From assembly GCA_017591395.1 (NCBI GenBank), contig WEDG01007654.1, forward strand, positions 24,771 to 88,770: DNA of 64,000 nucleotides, read 5' to 3'. Each line of letters starts with the position of its first letter. Position 1 is the stretch's first letter. Positions 14,401 through 25,224 of the stretch are shown one piece after another. The DNA comes from Schistocephalus solidus (Eukaryota > Platyhelminthes > Cestoda > Diphyllobothriidea > Diphyllobothriidae). The position numbers and the translations under genes are program-made. The notes beneath the pieces are model-generated. The model was not told the DNA's origin. It worked only from the letters and a program-made list of their open reading frames with translations, and made no database searches.

Positions 14401-14665
14401 TGAAGTGCGGGCTAACTTCTTTTCCCAACGGGTCATTGAAGAATGGAACAAACTGCCAGCTTCGGTTGTTCAGGCTGAAAGCGTTGAAATGTTTAAAAGA
14501 AGACTTGATGCATTTTTACTTGATGGACATATATTGAGTTGACCGCAATGTTCAATATGCTAAAACAAATATCGCCATGTAACATTTGCTTGTTATGCTA
14601 GTGTCTATCTGTAAATAGGGTTTTCAAAGGCTCTGCCTATCAATAAAATAAAATACGTTTATTGA
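11410..14665 (+). mobile_element. CR1-like non-LTR retrotransposon A (degenerate)
   Basis: The 5' region (11415-12300) is shared with element B at 19961-20860. Then come an endonuclease start, a linker, a reverse transcriptase and a C-terminal domain, ending near CAATAAAATAAAA at 14640-14653. Relative to B, most of the endonuclease is deleted after ALTET (about 12400). It is dead: there are several stops and frameshifts. Confidence 0.85.
12300..14542 (+). pseudogene. ORF2 of element A: endonuclease start, RT, C-terminal domain
   Basis: Reads TNVQSLLNKMDKLKLVL at about 12318, then a linker with WVTSEIKRNLKKKRRLWRTY at 12620. RT follows: PTKSPGPDGIS (13058), FRPVSLVRICCKMMEKII (13243), VDAVYIDLSEAFDRVPHKRL (13438), SGVSQGSILGS (13624). 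After a frameshift at about 13660 the next frame has LIYVNE and CADDLKLW (13712), so the usual F/YADD block is CADD. The thumb and C-terminus continue to 14542 (SLRGHPYKL, FFSQRVIEEWNKLP). Stops at about 12379, 13093 and 14236. Confidence 0.88.
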
Positions 14666-15711
14666 TTTGGCACTGCTTGGCGCCGTCAAATCCTTAGAAC
14701 ACAGGAAAAAACCTAAAACAAACTCCTCTCTTCATTAAACACTTAAACTTTGGTTTGTTTGTTTGCTTAAATAGCAGTGTTGAAATGATGAGTTTGTTTT
14801 AAGTAAAAAAACCTGTTTTCCAAGGTTTAGAAATAGCAAAATGAAGTAAAAACAGCTATACAGAATGAAGATGAATGTATCAGGGAAATAATGTTTAGAG
14901 TCAAGACTAGTCTGTTATTGACGTTCGAGGGTATTCATTTGACAGAGGTAGAAACGTCTGCGGTCGATTCGAAGGGATAGGTACTTCCAATCAGATGCAA
15001 GCGCAGTCGATTCCGGTGTGGAGTCTGCCGAACAATTAGACTTAGTTGACTGATTGCTAAAAAAGGTGAAAAATAGATTAGGAGCAAGAAGAGTTCAACG
15101 GTAAGAAACTTTCAATGCAGTCATACAGTCTTCATATTTGTATTATATATCATAGTGTTGATTATGTTTGATCTAGCTGTATGAAACCGCTAGTACCATT
15201 CGTTTCATAAAGCTATATCAAAACCTAGACGTGCGGCTCATTGCGCATTCGAATAATATAGAGCATAAATGATGTTAAAAACGGAAAAAACATACTACTA
15301 ACAGACAGAGATAAAAAATAATAAGTTTTGCAAGTTAGTTTTAAAGCAAATTGTTTCCCTAATAGCAATTCATATCAGACGTATATCGCCCAGATATCCA
15401 CATGTCGAGATACATATGTCCACCGCATATCGACTTTGTCCGCTTTTCCGACATATGCCCAATATCGAAATGTCGATATTTGTCGAAATAGACGAAAAAG
15501 GGTCGGATACTTCCTACTTAACCCCCCATTTAAAACGAATACAAACGGAACGCCCATTATTATTCCTTTACCGTGACCGCCAACAACGTAACCATTACTT
15601 CCCATCCTATTTAGCTCGCGTATACGCCACTAAAGTCACATTTTCCCATTTTCTCAACGTGTTGTACAAAATGTAAACACACAGTTGATGGAAATATAAA
15701 AAATGTGTATT
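14666..15711. other. No gene; small inverted repeat
   Basis: No coding signal. At 15462-15481, AATATCG and CGATATT flank a 6-nt spacer, within a segment where short TGTCGA/ATATCG words recur (15385-15490). Confidence 0.35.
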
Positions 15712-16146
15712 ATATAAACAGTAGCTTTGACTGCTATATTATCTCTTACCCGACAAGGAGCGTCCCGAACCCTCATAAGTAGTCAGAAACATCATAATAC
15801 TATCCCATTGCATTAAGCTATTAACTTTTTAGTGAAGCACTTTTTTTCTTCTATTTTTTTTTAAATTGGCGGCTCGCCGAACTCCGCCTCCGATTTAAAA
15901 CCTAGGAGTTTTTTACTGCTTCTTTTCCAGTTCACTGTATATGCCAAAGATTGTTGACTTTTGTTTTAAAAATGGCAAATCTTTTTGAATCGGATATGTT
16001 TACCATACTACTCATTTCTGCTGTTCATATGGATGCTCACATAGTGCAGCAATTATCCACTTTGTATTTATTTAAACCATGGTGCTAAGTTTGTAATGAT
16101 GGGGCCCTCTGGGCCTTAAATATAAAATTTATTTATTTATTTATTA
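15712..16146 (+). repeat. 3' UTR-only copy (D) of CR1-like family C/E
   Basis: Near-identical to the 3' UTR of element E (18245-18675) and, inverted, of element C (22021-22460). Landmarks: CCCGACAAGGAGCGT, GGCGGCTCGCCGAACT, ATGGATGCTCACATA, GGGCC..CTGGGCCTTAAATAT. It ends in an (ATTT)n tail. It is a 5'-truncated insertion of about 430 nt, sitting directly against an RT fragment of the same family. Confidence 0.85.
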
Positions 16147-16312
16147 AAGTTAAACCTAAACCGCATGTTTGTTCTTCCTATTCTAGAATACTGCTGTCCC
16201 CTCTTTGGTCTGATGAACGCCTCTGACCGCAGTAAGATTAAAAAAATTCAGAGGGTTTTTACTCGAAGACTATTTTCTCTTCCTGGATCCAGTATCTCTT
16301 ATACGGATAGTT
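16147..16312 (+). pseudogene. RT C-terminal fragment of family C/E
   Basis: Encodes MFVLPILEYCCPLFGLMNAS and LFSLPGSSISYTD, matching element E at 17385-17530. It begins at the tail of copy D and breaks off in a short TTCAG repeat. Confidence 0.85.
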
Positions 16313-16384
16313 CAGTTCAGTTCAGTGTATTTGAGGAAAATAGGCTTACGCCTTTGAAATCCCTATTTGTTACATTAAAGTTGC

Positions 16385-16744
16385 AAGAATAAGAAGCAAA
16401 TTAAAGAAGTAACATTCAAGTGAATGCAGGCATATTAACGTGGTACACTTATATTGTTAAGGTAACGTAGTCAAAAAGTCTTTGTGGTGCTGTAACACAT
16501 GTATGTCAAGCCGATGTTTGAATGTATACTTAGACTGGGACATAACAATCGCCTCAGGTAGGTTATTCCACGGTTCCACGACACGGTTGGTGAAAAAAAA
16601 ACTTCCTTACATCCACTCTTACTTGGGGCACACTTAGTTGGAATGGATGACCTCGGAGATTTTTCGTAGTGGCAAGTTGGAAAAAGTCATCACATAGCAG
16701 GGCGCAATCCATGCCACGCACGATACGGAAGGTTCGTATCAAGG
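16385..16744 (-). pseudogene. CR1-like C-terminal fragment, minus strand
   Basis: Minus-strand frame: RTFRIVRGMDCALL, DDFFQLATTKNLRGHPFQLS, RKFFF, then after a frameshift NRVVEPWNNLPEAIV and FKHRLD. This matches the end of element A ORF2 (SLRGHPYKL, IEEWNKLP, FKRRLD) but is a different subfamily. It abuts the minisatellite head to head. Confidence 0.8.
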
Positions 16745-16854
16745 CATCCGGTCTCCTCTCCTGGCATCCGGCCTCCTCTCCTTGAGGCATCCGGCCTCCT
16801 CTCCTTGAGACATCTGGCCTCCTCTCCTTTAGGCATCCGGCCTCCTCTCCTTGA
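16743..16854. repeat. 23-bp minisatellite, five units
   Basis: Units begin at 16743 (20 nt) and at 16763, 16786, 16809 and 16832 (23 nt each), consensus GGCATCCGGCCTCCTCTCCT plus TGA. The last unit runs straight into RT coding sequence. The same words occur once, inverted, in element C at 23850-23872, encoding IRPPLLD. The array therefore arose by amplifying a piece of the RT gene. Confidence 0.9.
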
Positions 16855-18675
16855 CTTCATTGGTTCCTACTAGTCTAGCCGCAGCCAGAAGGTCTTAGTA
16901 GGTAATAGCTATTCAAGACCTCAGCCGATCACGAGTGACGTTTTTCAAGGAACGGTTCTAGGTCCCCTTCTCTTCATTCTGTACATAAACGAAATTTCAA
17001 CTTTACTCACAAATTCACAAAATTTCGTTTATGCTGACGATCTCAAGTGCAATTATTCATTTTCTAAAGACTGCCAATTGTTGCGTGGATAAAATCAACA
17101 CTGATCTACTTATGCTCTCACGTTGGAGATGTACTTGGCAGATGGAATTTTCTCCATCCAAGAGCAGTTTCATGTGTTTTGGCCCCGCCAAGCTTCCTGG
17201 ACCCCTAGTATTTCAAAGGAGTACTCTTTTAGAACGATCAACCATAAAAGACTTAGGTCTAAGTTACACGAAAAAGCTAGCATTATCGCCTCATGCAGAT
17301 CGAATTTCTGCAAAAGCTGCACAGATATGTGGTTTTATATCACATAATTTTTTCCTTCCGGAAATAAAGTTCAACCTATACCGCATGTTTGTTCTTCCTA
17401 TCCTGGAATACTGCTGTCCCCTATTTGGGCTGATGAACGCCTCTGACCGCAGTAAGATTAAAAAAGTTCAGAGGGTTTTTACTCGAAGACTATTTTCTCT
17501 TCCTGGATCCAGTATCTCCTATACGGATAAATGCCAGTTAGCAAACATTACATTTCTGTGGGTTAGAAGACTCGAAGCCGGTCTCTGCTTCCTGTTTCGC
17601 GTTAACTCTAGCCCAAATCTCCCACGAATTAACGCTCTCACACCGGTAGATCGACCCTTTGCTACTCGTAATTCCTTTATGATCATTTCACCACCCCTTA
17701 GATCCACAACTTACCTGTCTCAGTTTTTTGCCTCCAAATATGCTTTTATATGGAATAATCTTCCACTGCAAATTAGGTTGTCGTCTACATTAGCTATATT
17801 CAAAACCAAATTACGCAAACATTTAACTTCGGAAGATATAAAGTCCTTATTGTCTGTTTCCTTCCCAAACTCGCAAATTTTGGATTTTGAAATGGGTCCT
17901 CCTGGTATTTGAGGCAGCTCCCTTGATAATATATTGGTCGCTAATTATATTTCCATCATCCTTTGCAGTCAATCTTTGCATTCACTTTTTCTTTCCCTCC
18001 TTTAAAACTAGCATTGCCAAATCTTGACAACCTTGATACTTTCCTCTGAGTTTGCAACCTTGACGATAGTCTCCAGGTTCTGTTGATGATCGAGGTGGGT
18101 TCTAATGGTTTCGCCTCTTTGGTGATGGACTATACAGTCAGCAAGGTCGCATCTGGATGATGATCTCGTGACCTCTACTGTCCCCTCTTCGTTTCGACCA
18201 TGTTGTCTACGATGAGTTCGTCCTCTCTCACCTCCACTGGTGTTTATAAACAGTAGCTCTGACTGCTCTATTATCTCTCACCCGACAAGGAGCGTTCCGA
18301 ACCATCATACGCTGTCAGCAACATCACAATACTATCCCATTGCATTTAGCTATTAATGTTTTATTGAAGCAGCTTTTTCCTCCTATTTTTTTTAAATTGG
18401 CGGCTCGCCGAACTGCGCCCCCGATTTAACCCTAAGAGTGTTTTACTGCTTCTTTTCCAGTTCACCGTATATGCCAAAGATTGTTGATTATTGTTTTAAA
18501 AATGGCAAATTGTTTTGAATTGGATATGTTAACCATACTACTCATTTCTGCTGTTCATATGGATGCTCACATAATGCAGCAATTATCCACTTTGTATTTA
18601 TTTAAACCATGGTACTAAGTTTGTAATGATGGGGCCTTCTGGGCCTTAAATATAAAATTTATTTATTTATTTTAT
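16832..18675 (+). mobile_element. CR1-like non-LTR element E, 5' truncated
   Basis: RT from the IRPPLLDF block, then QGTVLGPLLFILYINEI (16948) and FVYADDLK (17027), with a frameshift just before 17050 and an open frame to 17912. A 3' UTR with the family landmarks follows, and a (TTTA)n tail at 18657-18672. Sister of C (inverted at 22021) and F (63399). Confidence 0.88.
16925..17912 (+). pseudogene. RT and C-terminal domain of element E
   Basis: 293 codons are open from 17031: LLMLSRWRCTWQMEFSPSKS, TIKDLGLSYTKKLALSPHAD, MFVLPILEYCCPLFGLMNAS, RRLEAGLCFLFRVNSSP, FIWNNLPLQIRL. The YADD catalytic block lies in another frame just upstream (about 17027-17050), so a frameshift separates palm from thumb. 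Confidence 0.88.
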
Positions 18676-19206
18676 TGCTCATATTGTTTCCATTGCGGCG
18701 TCGTTGGACATTCGTTTGAAATTTGCTAATCTCCAAGCTTTTGATTTTGGCCAATAATCTGTACCCAAAGTCAGGACTCAACTAAATAAGTTGCCATTGG
18801 ATCACATATTGTCTGCTTATCAGGATCAGCCAATAATTGCTTATAGACATTGTGATATTCAGGCACACAAAAATTGATATCGGAATCTTGAAAAATAAGC
18901 TAACTCAGCTTCATTTGGATCCGGCCTCCTACGGGCTTCAGAAAACAGTCTCTCGCCAGGAAAGGGGTCGACATCAGAAAGGAACGGAGAACAACTGGCA
19001 AACTCACTTCAAAGGCTGCATCGTTCTTTGCTTCGTATTAACATTCGATAGTGAATTCGGTTTCGGAAATCACTTCTTATTGTGCTCAGTAAACTATTCG
19101 CTTAATAATTTAAGCTGCTCGTTTAAACTTAATGCATCCTCATAGAGATCTTGCTGGCATGGGAAACGCAAATGTTCACGACCCGACCACGCGAAAAAAT
19201 ATTCAC
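18676..19206. other. No recognisable gene
   Basis: Frame fragments such as IRLKFANLQAFDFG and LNKLPLDHILSAYQ are seen after 18690 but match nothing I can name. Probably old repeat sequence. Confidence 0.3.
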
Positions 19207-19283
19207 CGCTTCGGCCAGGATTCGAAACACCAACCTCTCGATTAGCGATTGATGCTCTTGACCACTCAACCACGCCCGGGAAG
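19207..19283 (-). repeat. tRNA-like (Ser/Leu-type) SINE head or tRNA pseudogene
   Basis: The minus strand has an A box (TGGTTGAGTGGTCAAGAGC) and a B box-like GTTTCGAATCC about 45 nt later. The acceptor halves do not pair and the anticodon arm is poor, so this is not a working tRNA. It differs from the main SINE family of the window. Confidence 0.55.
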
Positions 19284-19960
19284 CCAGCAGAAAAAATAGT
19301 ATATCCTCCAAAATTATGATCTCTCTGCCTTTGTAAACCGTTTTCGATTTCATGTGACAAAAACTTACCAGAAATACTTAAGTCACTCTCAACCGACCGA
19401 GAAGCGCCACCAAGCAGCAATATTGAAGAAAGCAGTGCACTACTGAACATTACCAAAACTAAGCTAAACAGTGAAGGGCTGGCACAATGTGATGGATACT
19501 GAGGACTAACAACCAGAAATTTGAGATAAGAAGGAGACCTCAATCTCTTATCGGAAATAATAGCACTCCTCAGCAAAGATAACATAATTAATTCGCCGAA
19601 ACACGATGCAAATGAGCTGAAAAACATCAGCAAGCTAGACCATAATCATCGCAACGAGATGGTAAAGGTTAATAGACACAAAATTAAGCGAAACAAATAG
19701 AGAAAAAGAACGAAGTCATAAGAACAAACCTCTGAGCCAGTTGAAATACATATGACCAGAAAGAAAATAAGCGAGGAGGAAATTAGGTCTTGCGAATCCC
19801 CGGGTTCGGGAAATCTGGTGCACATAGAATCCGACTGCACAAAAGTAAATCAGCGATCGACTGGCTCTAAAAATTCAAAAAAACAGTAATTGTAAGGTAT
19901 CTTTAATGCCACGGACGAGCGACAGCAGCATGCTCTATACATGTCTATCGAACTACAATA
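19284..19960. other. No recognisable gene
   Basis: Contains most of a 179-codon minus-strand open frame (19633-19094) that runs through the tRNA-like piece. No motif, so judged fortuitous. Confidence 0.3.
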
Positions 19961-22020
19961 GAGCAGGGCATGGTAGCCAGCAAGATAATGGTGGAAAAGT
20001 GGCCTGTGACTTATTGACAGACCTGGATGCCACAAACCCAAATTCAGGTTTCCCGGGTGCTATTCGAGCAAACGCAGTGTCAGAAAAACTCGCGCTGTTT
20101 AAAAGAACCATAGAAATGTCTGCAAATCAACCAGCAGGCTCACCGATAAAGACCAATTTGAACACATCATTAAAGACTGTAACAAAGGGCATGATTCAAC
20201 CTTTCATCACTTAAAGAAAGTAGGATGCATAAACGAGTTTTTTCCCTGACAGATCATTTTGTCTGTTAGTTCAGGGAGTCTCAGGGGCTACTGGGGAAAC
20301 GCCAAAAGAAAGGGTAAAACAGGATCTGCTGACATTTCAAAAAATATTGAATGATACGCAAAAAACTGGTGTGATAGTCGAAATCAAAAAGATATTTCGA
20401 TTGGGGCCTCTTGTTACAAATTAAACGCATAAGGTTCGACCAAGACCGTTTAAATTCGTTTTGGGGAGCAAACAGCAGGTAGATCTAGTGCTCTCTCGAA
20501 AGTCCCGACTACGAAGAATAATCGTGGAGTTTTTTTTAACCGGATTACTCTCCCACCGATCGGATGAAAATGAGGACACTGGTAGCAGAATTGAAAAGAC
20601 GTCAATACGAGGGGGAACAAAACTTGAAAAATGAAGACAAAAAAATCGTCAAAGCGGTATGCTCGTTTTTATGGGAACATCCGGTGAAATTGACGGCAAC
20701 CACGCCGGTCAAAAGCCCTACTAAATGCCCAGAGATTTGAACTCAGACAGGAGACTGAATATATCTTGTGAAATATCCAGCAATAATCGCCATGTGGAAG
20801 AAAGAACCAAAAATCTTCAGAAATCAAGGGAAGAAAACAAGATTAAAATGATGTACACAAATGTGCCGTAGCTATTGAACAAATTGAATGAAATCAAACT
20901 GGTCGTGGAACATTTACAACCTGACTTCATAGCTCTAACTGAAACATGGTTAATTGAACAAATCGCAGACACAGAAGTAAGAATAGATGGTTTTCAGCTT
21001 ATCCGCCTGGATAGAAACGGACGTAGGGGTGGAGGAATCGCAATTTTCATATTACAAGGCATTGACTTCATTCCGGATGGGCCCTCGCCAAATAGGAACT
21101 GGTCTTGCGAAATACTTAGTCGTAAACTGAAAGTCCAAAACCAACCAGACCTCCATATTGCCGTGGTATATCGACCCCAGGACAGCGAACGGACACTGAC
21201 GAAGCACTCATCATAGAGGTAAACGAATCTGCCGTAGCAAACACTTATTAGTACTTGGAGCCTTCAAAGCTCCTGATATCGATTGGGTGTCAATGTACTG
21301 CTCTCGATCGGAAAATTCATTCGAATATATATAACTTCAGTTGGTAGAGAAATTCTGCCCACTTAAAAGGCAATCATACGTCTCCCGACCCGAGCGGGTG
21401 ACATCGGAAATAAAAATTAATCTCAAGAATAAAAGAAGACTGTGGAGAACATATGCTAGATATCAACAACCCGAACATTTTTCCGTTTTTAAGAAACAAA
21501 GAAATCGGAGAAAAGAAAGATCAGCCTTTGAGTCAGAAATAGTCAAAGGCATACCAAAAATTTGCTTACATTAATAAAGCAAAACGAAATCGCGACTGCA
21601 TTCCTTGTCTTAAAGACAATCAGGAAAACAGGTTAACTGATAACTCTGATAAGACTAGCCTCTGATCCAATATCTTTATGTCCGTGTAAACCGTGGACAA
21701 AATCATTAAAAATAGGTTTATCAGTTAATGCGGTCTACATTGACTTTAGCAAAGCCTTTGACAGGGTTCCAAACAGACGTCTGATCTGCAAGCTGCGTAA
21801 AATGGGTGTGACTGTCAACCTACACAAATAGTTGGCCGACTTTCTCACAGGCAGGCGCCAGCGTGTTTGTATTGGAGACGCCAAGTCTCACTGGGAAACC
21901 ATTCACAGTGGAGTTCCGCAGGGCAGCGTTCTGAGTGCCATTTTGTTTCTGATATACGTGAACGACTGCGTTGATTGTCCGACATGCGAGATGGTAATGT
22001 TCGCTGACGAGCTGAAGTTA
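19961..22020 (+). mobile_element. CR1-like element B (relative of A), interrupted by C
   Basis: The 5' region is collinear with element A (GGCATGGTAGCCAGCAAGAT, GACCTGGATGCCACAAACCC). It keeps more endonuclease than A, but an internal deletion of about 470 nt near 21690 removes the RT fingers. It ends at 22020, in the codon after FADELKL, where the A/T tail of element C begins. Confidence 0.85.
20855..22020 (+). pseudogene. ORF2 remnant of element B
   Basis: Endonuclease: KLVVEHLQPDFIALTETWL (20900), GRRGGGIAIFI (21022), VVYRPQDSE (21163), and GAFKAPDIDW after a stop (21259). A linker follows (21341-21574, WVTSEIK-like). RT resumes with AVYIDFSKAFDRVPNRRL (about 21730), SGVPQGSVLS, LIYVNDCVD and MFADELKL, so FADD has become FADE. 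Multiple stops; not functional. Confidence 0.87.
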
Positions 22021-24525
22021 TAAATAAATAAATAAATAAATTGTATATTTAAGGCCCAGAGAGCCCCATCATTACAAACTGAATATCGTGGTTTAAATAA
22101 ATACAAAGTGGATAATTGCTGCACTATGTGAGCATCCATATGAACAGCAGAATTGAGTAGTATGGTAAACATATCCGATTCAAAACATTTTGCCATTTTT
22201 AAAACAATAGTCAACAATCTTTGGCATATATGGTGAACTGGAAAAGAAGCAGTAAAAAAACTCCTAGGGTTAATTTGGAGGCGGAGTTCGGCGAGCCGCC
22301 AATTTAAAAAAAATAGGAGAAAAAAACTGCTTCAATAAAACATTAATAGCTAAATGCAATGGGATAGCATTATGATGTTGCTGACTACTTATAAGGGTTC
22401 GGGACGCTCCTTGTCGGGTGAGAGATAATATAGCAGTCAGAGCTACTGTTTATAAACACCAGTGGAGGTGAGAGAGGACGAACTCATCGTAGACAACATG
22501 GTCAAAACGAAGAGGGGACAGTAGAGGCCACGAGATCATCATCGAAATGCGACCTTGCTGACTGCATAGTCCATCACCAAAGAGGCGAAACCATCAAACC
22601 CGCCTCGATCATCAACAGAACCTCGAAAACATCGTCAGGGTTGCGAATTCGGAGAAAAGTATCAAGGTTGTCAATAGTTGGCAATGCTAGTTTAAAAATT
22701 GGGGAAGAAATGTGAATGCAAATATTGACTCTGCAGAGGATGATGGAAATATAATTAGATACCAATATAATATCAAGGGAGCTGCCTCAACTACCAGGAG
22801 GAACCTTTTCAAAGTCCAAAAGTTGCGAGTTTGGGAAGGAAAAAGACAATAAGGACTTTATATCTTCCGAAGTTAAATGTTTGCTTAATTTGGTTTTGAA
22901 AATAGCAAATGTAGACGGCAACCTAATTTGCAGTGGAAGATTATTCCAGATGAAAGCATATTTGGAGGCAAAAACTGAGACCGGTTAGTTGTGGAGCTAC
23001 GGGGAAGTGAAATGATCATAAAATAATTACTAGTGGCATAGGGTCGATCTACCGGAGTGAGAGCGTTTATTCGTGGGAGATTTGGGCTAGAGTTAACGCG
23101 AAACAGGAAGCAGAGACCGGCTTCGAGTCTTCTAACCCAGAGAAATCTAATGTTTGCTAAATGGCATCTATCCGTATAAGAGATACTGGATCCAGGAAGA
23201 GAAAATAGTCTTCGAGTAAAAACCCTCTGAACGTTTTCAATCTTACTGCGGTCAGAGGCATTCATCAGCCCAAAGAGGGAACAGCAGTATTCTAGGATAG
23301 GAAGAACAAACATGCAGTACAGGTTTAACTTTATTTCCGGTAGGAAAAAATTATGTGATATAAAACCACATATCTGTGCAGCCTTTGCAGAAATTCGATC
23401 TGCATGAGGCGATAATGCTAGCTTATTCGTGTAACTTAGACCTAAGTCTTTTATGGTTGATCGTTCTAAAAGAGTACTATTTTGAAATACTAGGGGTCCA
23501 GGAAGCTTGGCGGGGCCAAAACACATGAAACTGCTCTTGGATGGAGAAAATTCCATCTGCCAAGTACAGCTCCAACGTGAGAGCATAAGTAGATCAGTGT
23601 TGCTTTTATCCACGCAACTATTAGCAGTGTCTTTAGAAAATGAATAAATGCACTTGAGATCGTCAGCGTAAACGAAATTTTGTGAATTTGTGAGTAAAGT
23701 TGAAATTTCGTTTATGTACAGAATGAAGAGAAGGGGACCTAGAACCGTTCCTTGAAAAACGCCACTCGTGATTGACTGAGGCCTCGAATAGCTATTAACT
23801 ACTAAGGCCTTCTGGCTGCGGTTAGACAAGTAGGAACAAATGAAGTCAAGGAGAGGAGGCCGGATGCCCAGAGCTTGCAGTTTCACCTGAAGACGTCTGT
23901 GTGGTACCTTGTCAAAGGCTTTGCTCAGGTCAAAGTAGATCACAACCAATGACAGCTGCTCATTACGAAGGGAAGTGACGAGGTTAAGAAAAGCTAAGTG
24001 ACACACTTCGCATGATCTCCAAGGTAGAAAACCATATTGCGAATCGCTTAAGAGCTTATTTGCTAGGCAAAAGTCGAGAATTTGATTTAAAAATAATTTT
24101 TTAAAGAAGTTTTGCTAGAGCCGGGGTTTTTTGAACGCCTTGATAATTATTTACGTCCGAACGAGATCCTGACTTGAAGACAGGAAGAATAATAGATGTC
24201 TTCCATGAGTCAGGAAAGAATCCGTTTAGAAGATAAACTGAGAATATATGGCTAAGTAATCGGGGGAAGCTCGGCACTCTCTTAATAACTGAGTTTGGAA
24301 AACCGTCAGTCCCCGAAGAGTGCGAGTTTTTTAGACAAATTATTTGTTTACGAATTAGTTCTATGGAGAAATCAATGGTGCTGATAACATTCAATGAGGA
24401 TGCCTGAAACGTCGGTACCGGTTCAGATTCCATCGTAAGATGATTTGCAAAGAACGCACTAAACAGTTCTGCCTTGTCAGAGTCTTCGAGAACGAAGTTC
24501 TTGTCTTTGTTTAGTAATGGAGGAA
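22021..24525 (-). mobile_element. CR1-like element C, best preserved of its family
   Basis: The minus-strand element begins near 24525 and ends in an AATA-type simple tail at 22021-22040, planted inside element B. Its 3' UTR (22040-22790) matches D and E. The 5' end is truncated within the linker or early RT. Confidence 0.88.
22885..24433 (-). pseudogene. Reverse transcriptase ORF of element C
   Basis: A frame at 24433-24101 holds the finger region (SSGTDGFPNSVIKR, LPVFKSGSRSDVNNYQ). After a frameshift, 373 codons stay open to 22885: VVIYFDLSKAFDKVPHRRL (motif A), QGTVLGPLLFILYINEI (motif B), FVYADDLK (catalytic YADD intact), SRWSCTWQMEFSPSKS, TIKDLGLSYTNKL, LEYCCSLFGLMNAS. This is the longest open frame in the window. 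The endonuclease is missing, so it is not autonomous. Confidence 0.9.
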
Positions 24526-24532
24526 TTTCCTA

Positions 24533-25200
24533 ACCTTACAGGCCGACGTCTTGGGACTCGCATCAACGAACATAAGGTAGTCAATGGCCGACGTGACCCC
24601 TTCTCACTCGTGTTTGCGCACTCCCTTGGATGCGACCATCGCTTCAATTGGGACTGTACCGAAGTAATCGCCGTGGCCAACAGCAAACCAGCTCGAGAAT
24701 TCCTCGAAGCTTGGCACTCTGGCACAACTTGCATTAACTGCCACGTTTACCTAGATGCTCATTACGAAGGATTAAGTGCGCGATTTACTAACGAGCGCCC
24801 AGCCCCTAACAACGACTGCTAATCCTTGCGGCGTTTTAATCTAACTTTTTGCCAACCTCACCTCGCACATGGTGAACCGCAATGAAACATTCCGACACCT
24901 CCAACCGACGCAGTGCCCGGAACCATGATCGCTAATCTAGCCAACCGTAGTTACTCGCCGCCCACCTCCCCCCTCCCAAACAAGCCAATGTAATTGTTCT
25001 CTACTCACCTGCCCTGTCCCAAAACATGCCCCGATTAATTGTCCACCCACTACCCACTCATACGAGCTGTTTGTTTGCCACTATCGGTCCTGTCGCGCCA
25101 CTTCACTTTCTCCTCTGTTCATTTCGTCTGACGACGAGTTCGTCTCACCAACTTGAAAATTTACGAGTACAACTCCATTGCCCGAAGAGCCTTTTTCCTT
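24533..25200 (+). pseudogene. Penelope-like GIY-YIG endonuclease fragment with 3' end
   Basis: The open frame to 24822 reads TGRRLGTRINEHK, HSLGCDHRFNWDCTEVIAVA, and PAREFLEAWHSGTTCINCH. This is the C-terminal half of the PLE GIY-YIG domain (TGR-LGSRI-EH, H-F-A-TKI, SRE-EAW). The 3' UTR runs to about 25200 with the TCTGACGACGAG…ACTTGAAA signature seen in other PLE tails. The GIY-YIG start itself is missing. Confidence 0.75.
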
Positions 25201-25217
25201 ATATATATATATATATT
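25201..25217. repeat. Short (TA)n tract
   Basis: About eight TA units between the PLE tail and the next minus-strand element. Confidence 0.9.
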
Positions 25218-25224
25218 AGAGGAA

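Noticed and set aside
15375..15605. CRISPR-like or regulatory repeat from recurring TGTCGA words
   Set aside because: Words are short, irregularly spaced and without regular spacers; only a small inverted repeat remains.
19207..19283. Functional tRNA-Ser or tRNA-Leu
   Set aside because: Acceptor ends do not pair and the anticodon arm is unclear; better as a SINE head or pseudogene.
19094..19633. 179-codon minus-strand frame
   Set aside because: Runs through a tRNA-like repeat head and unrelated sequence; no domain seen.
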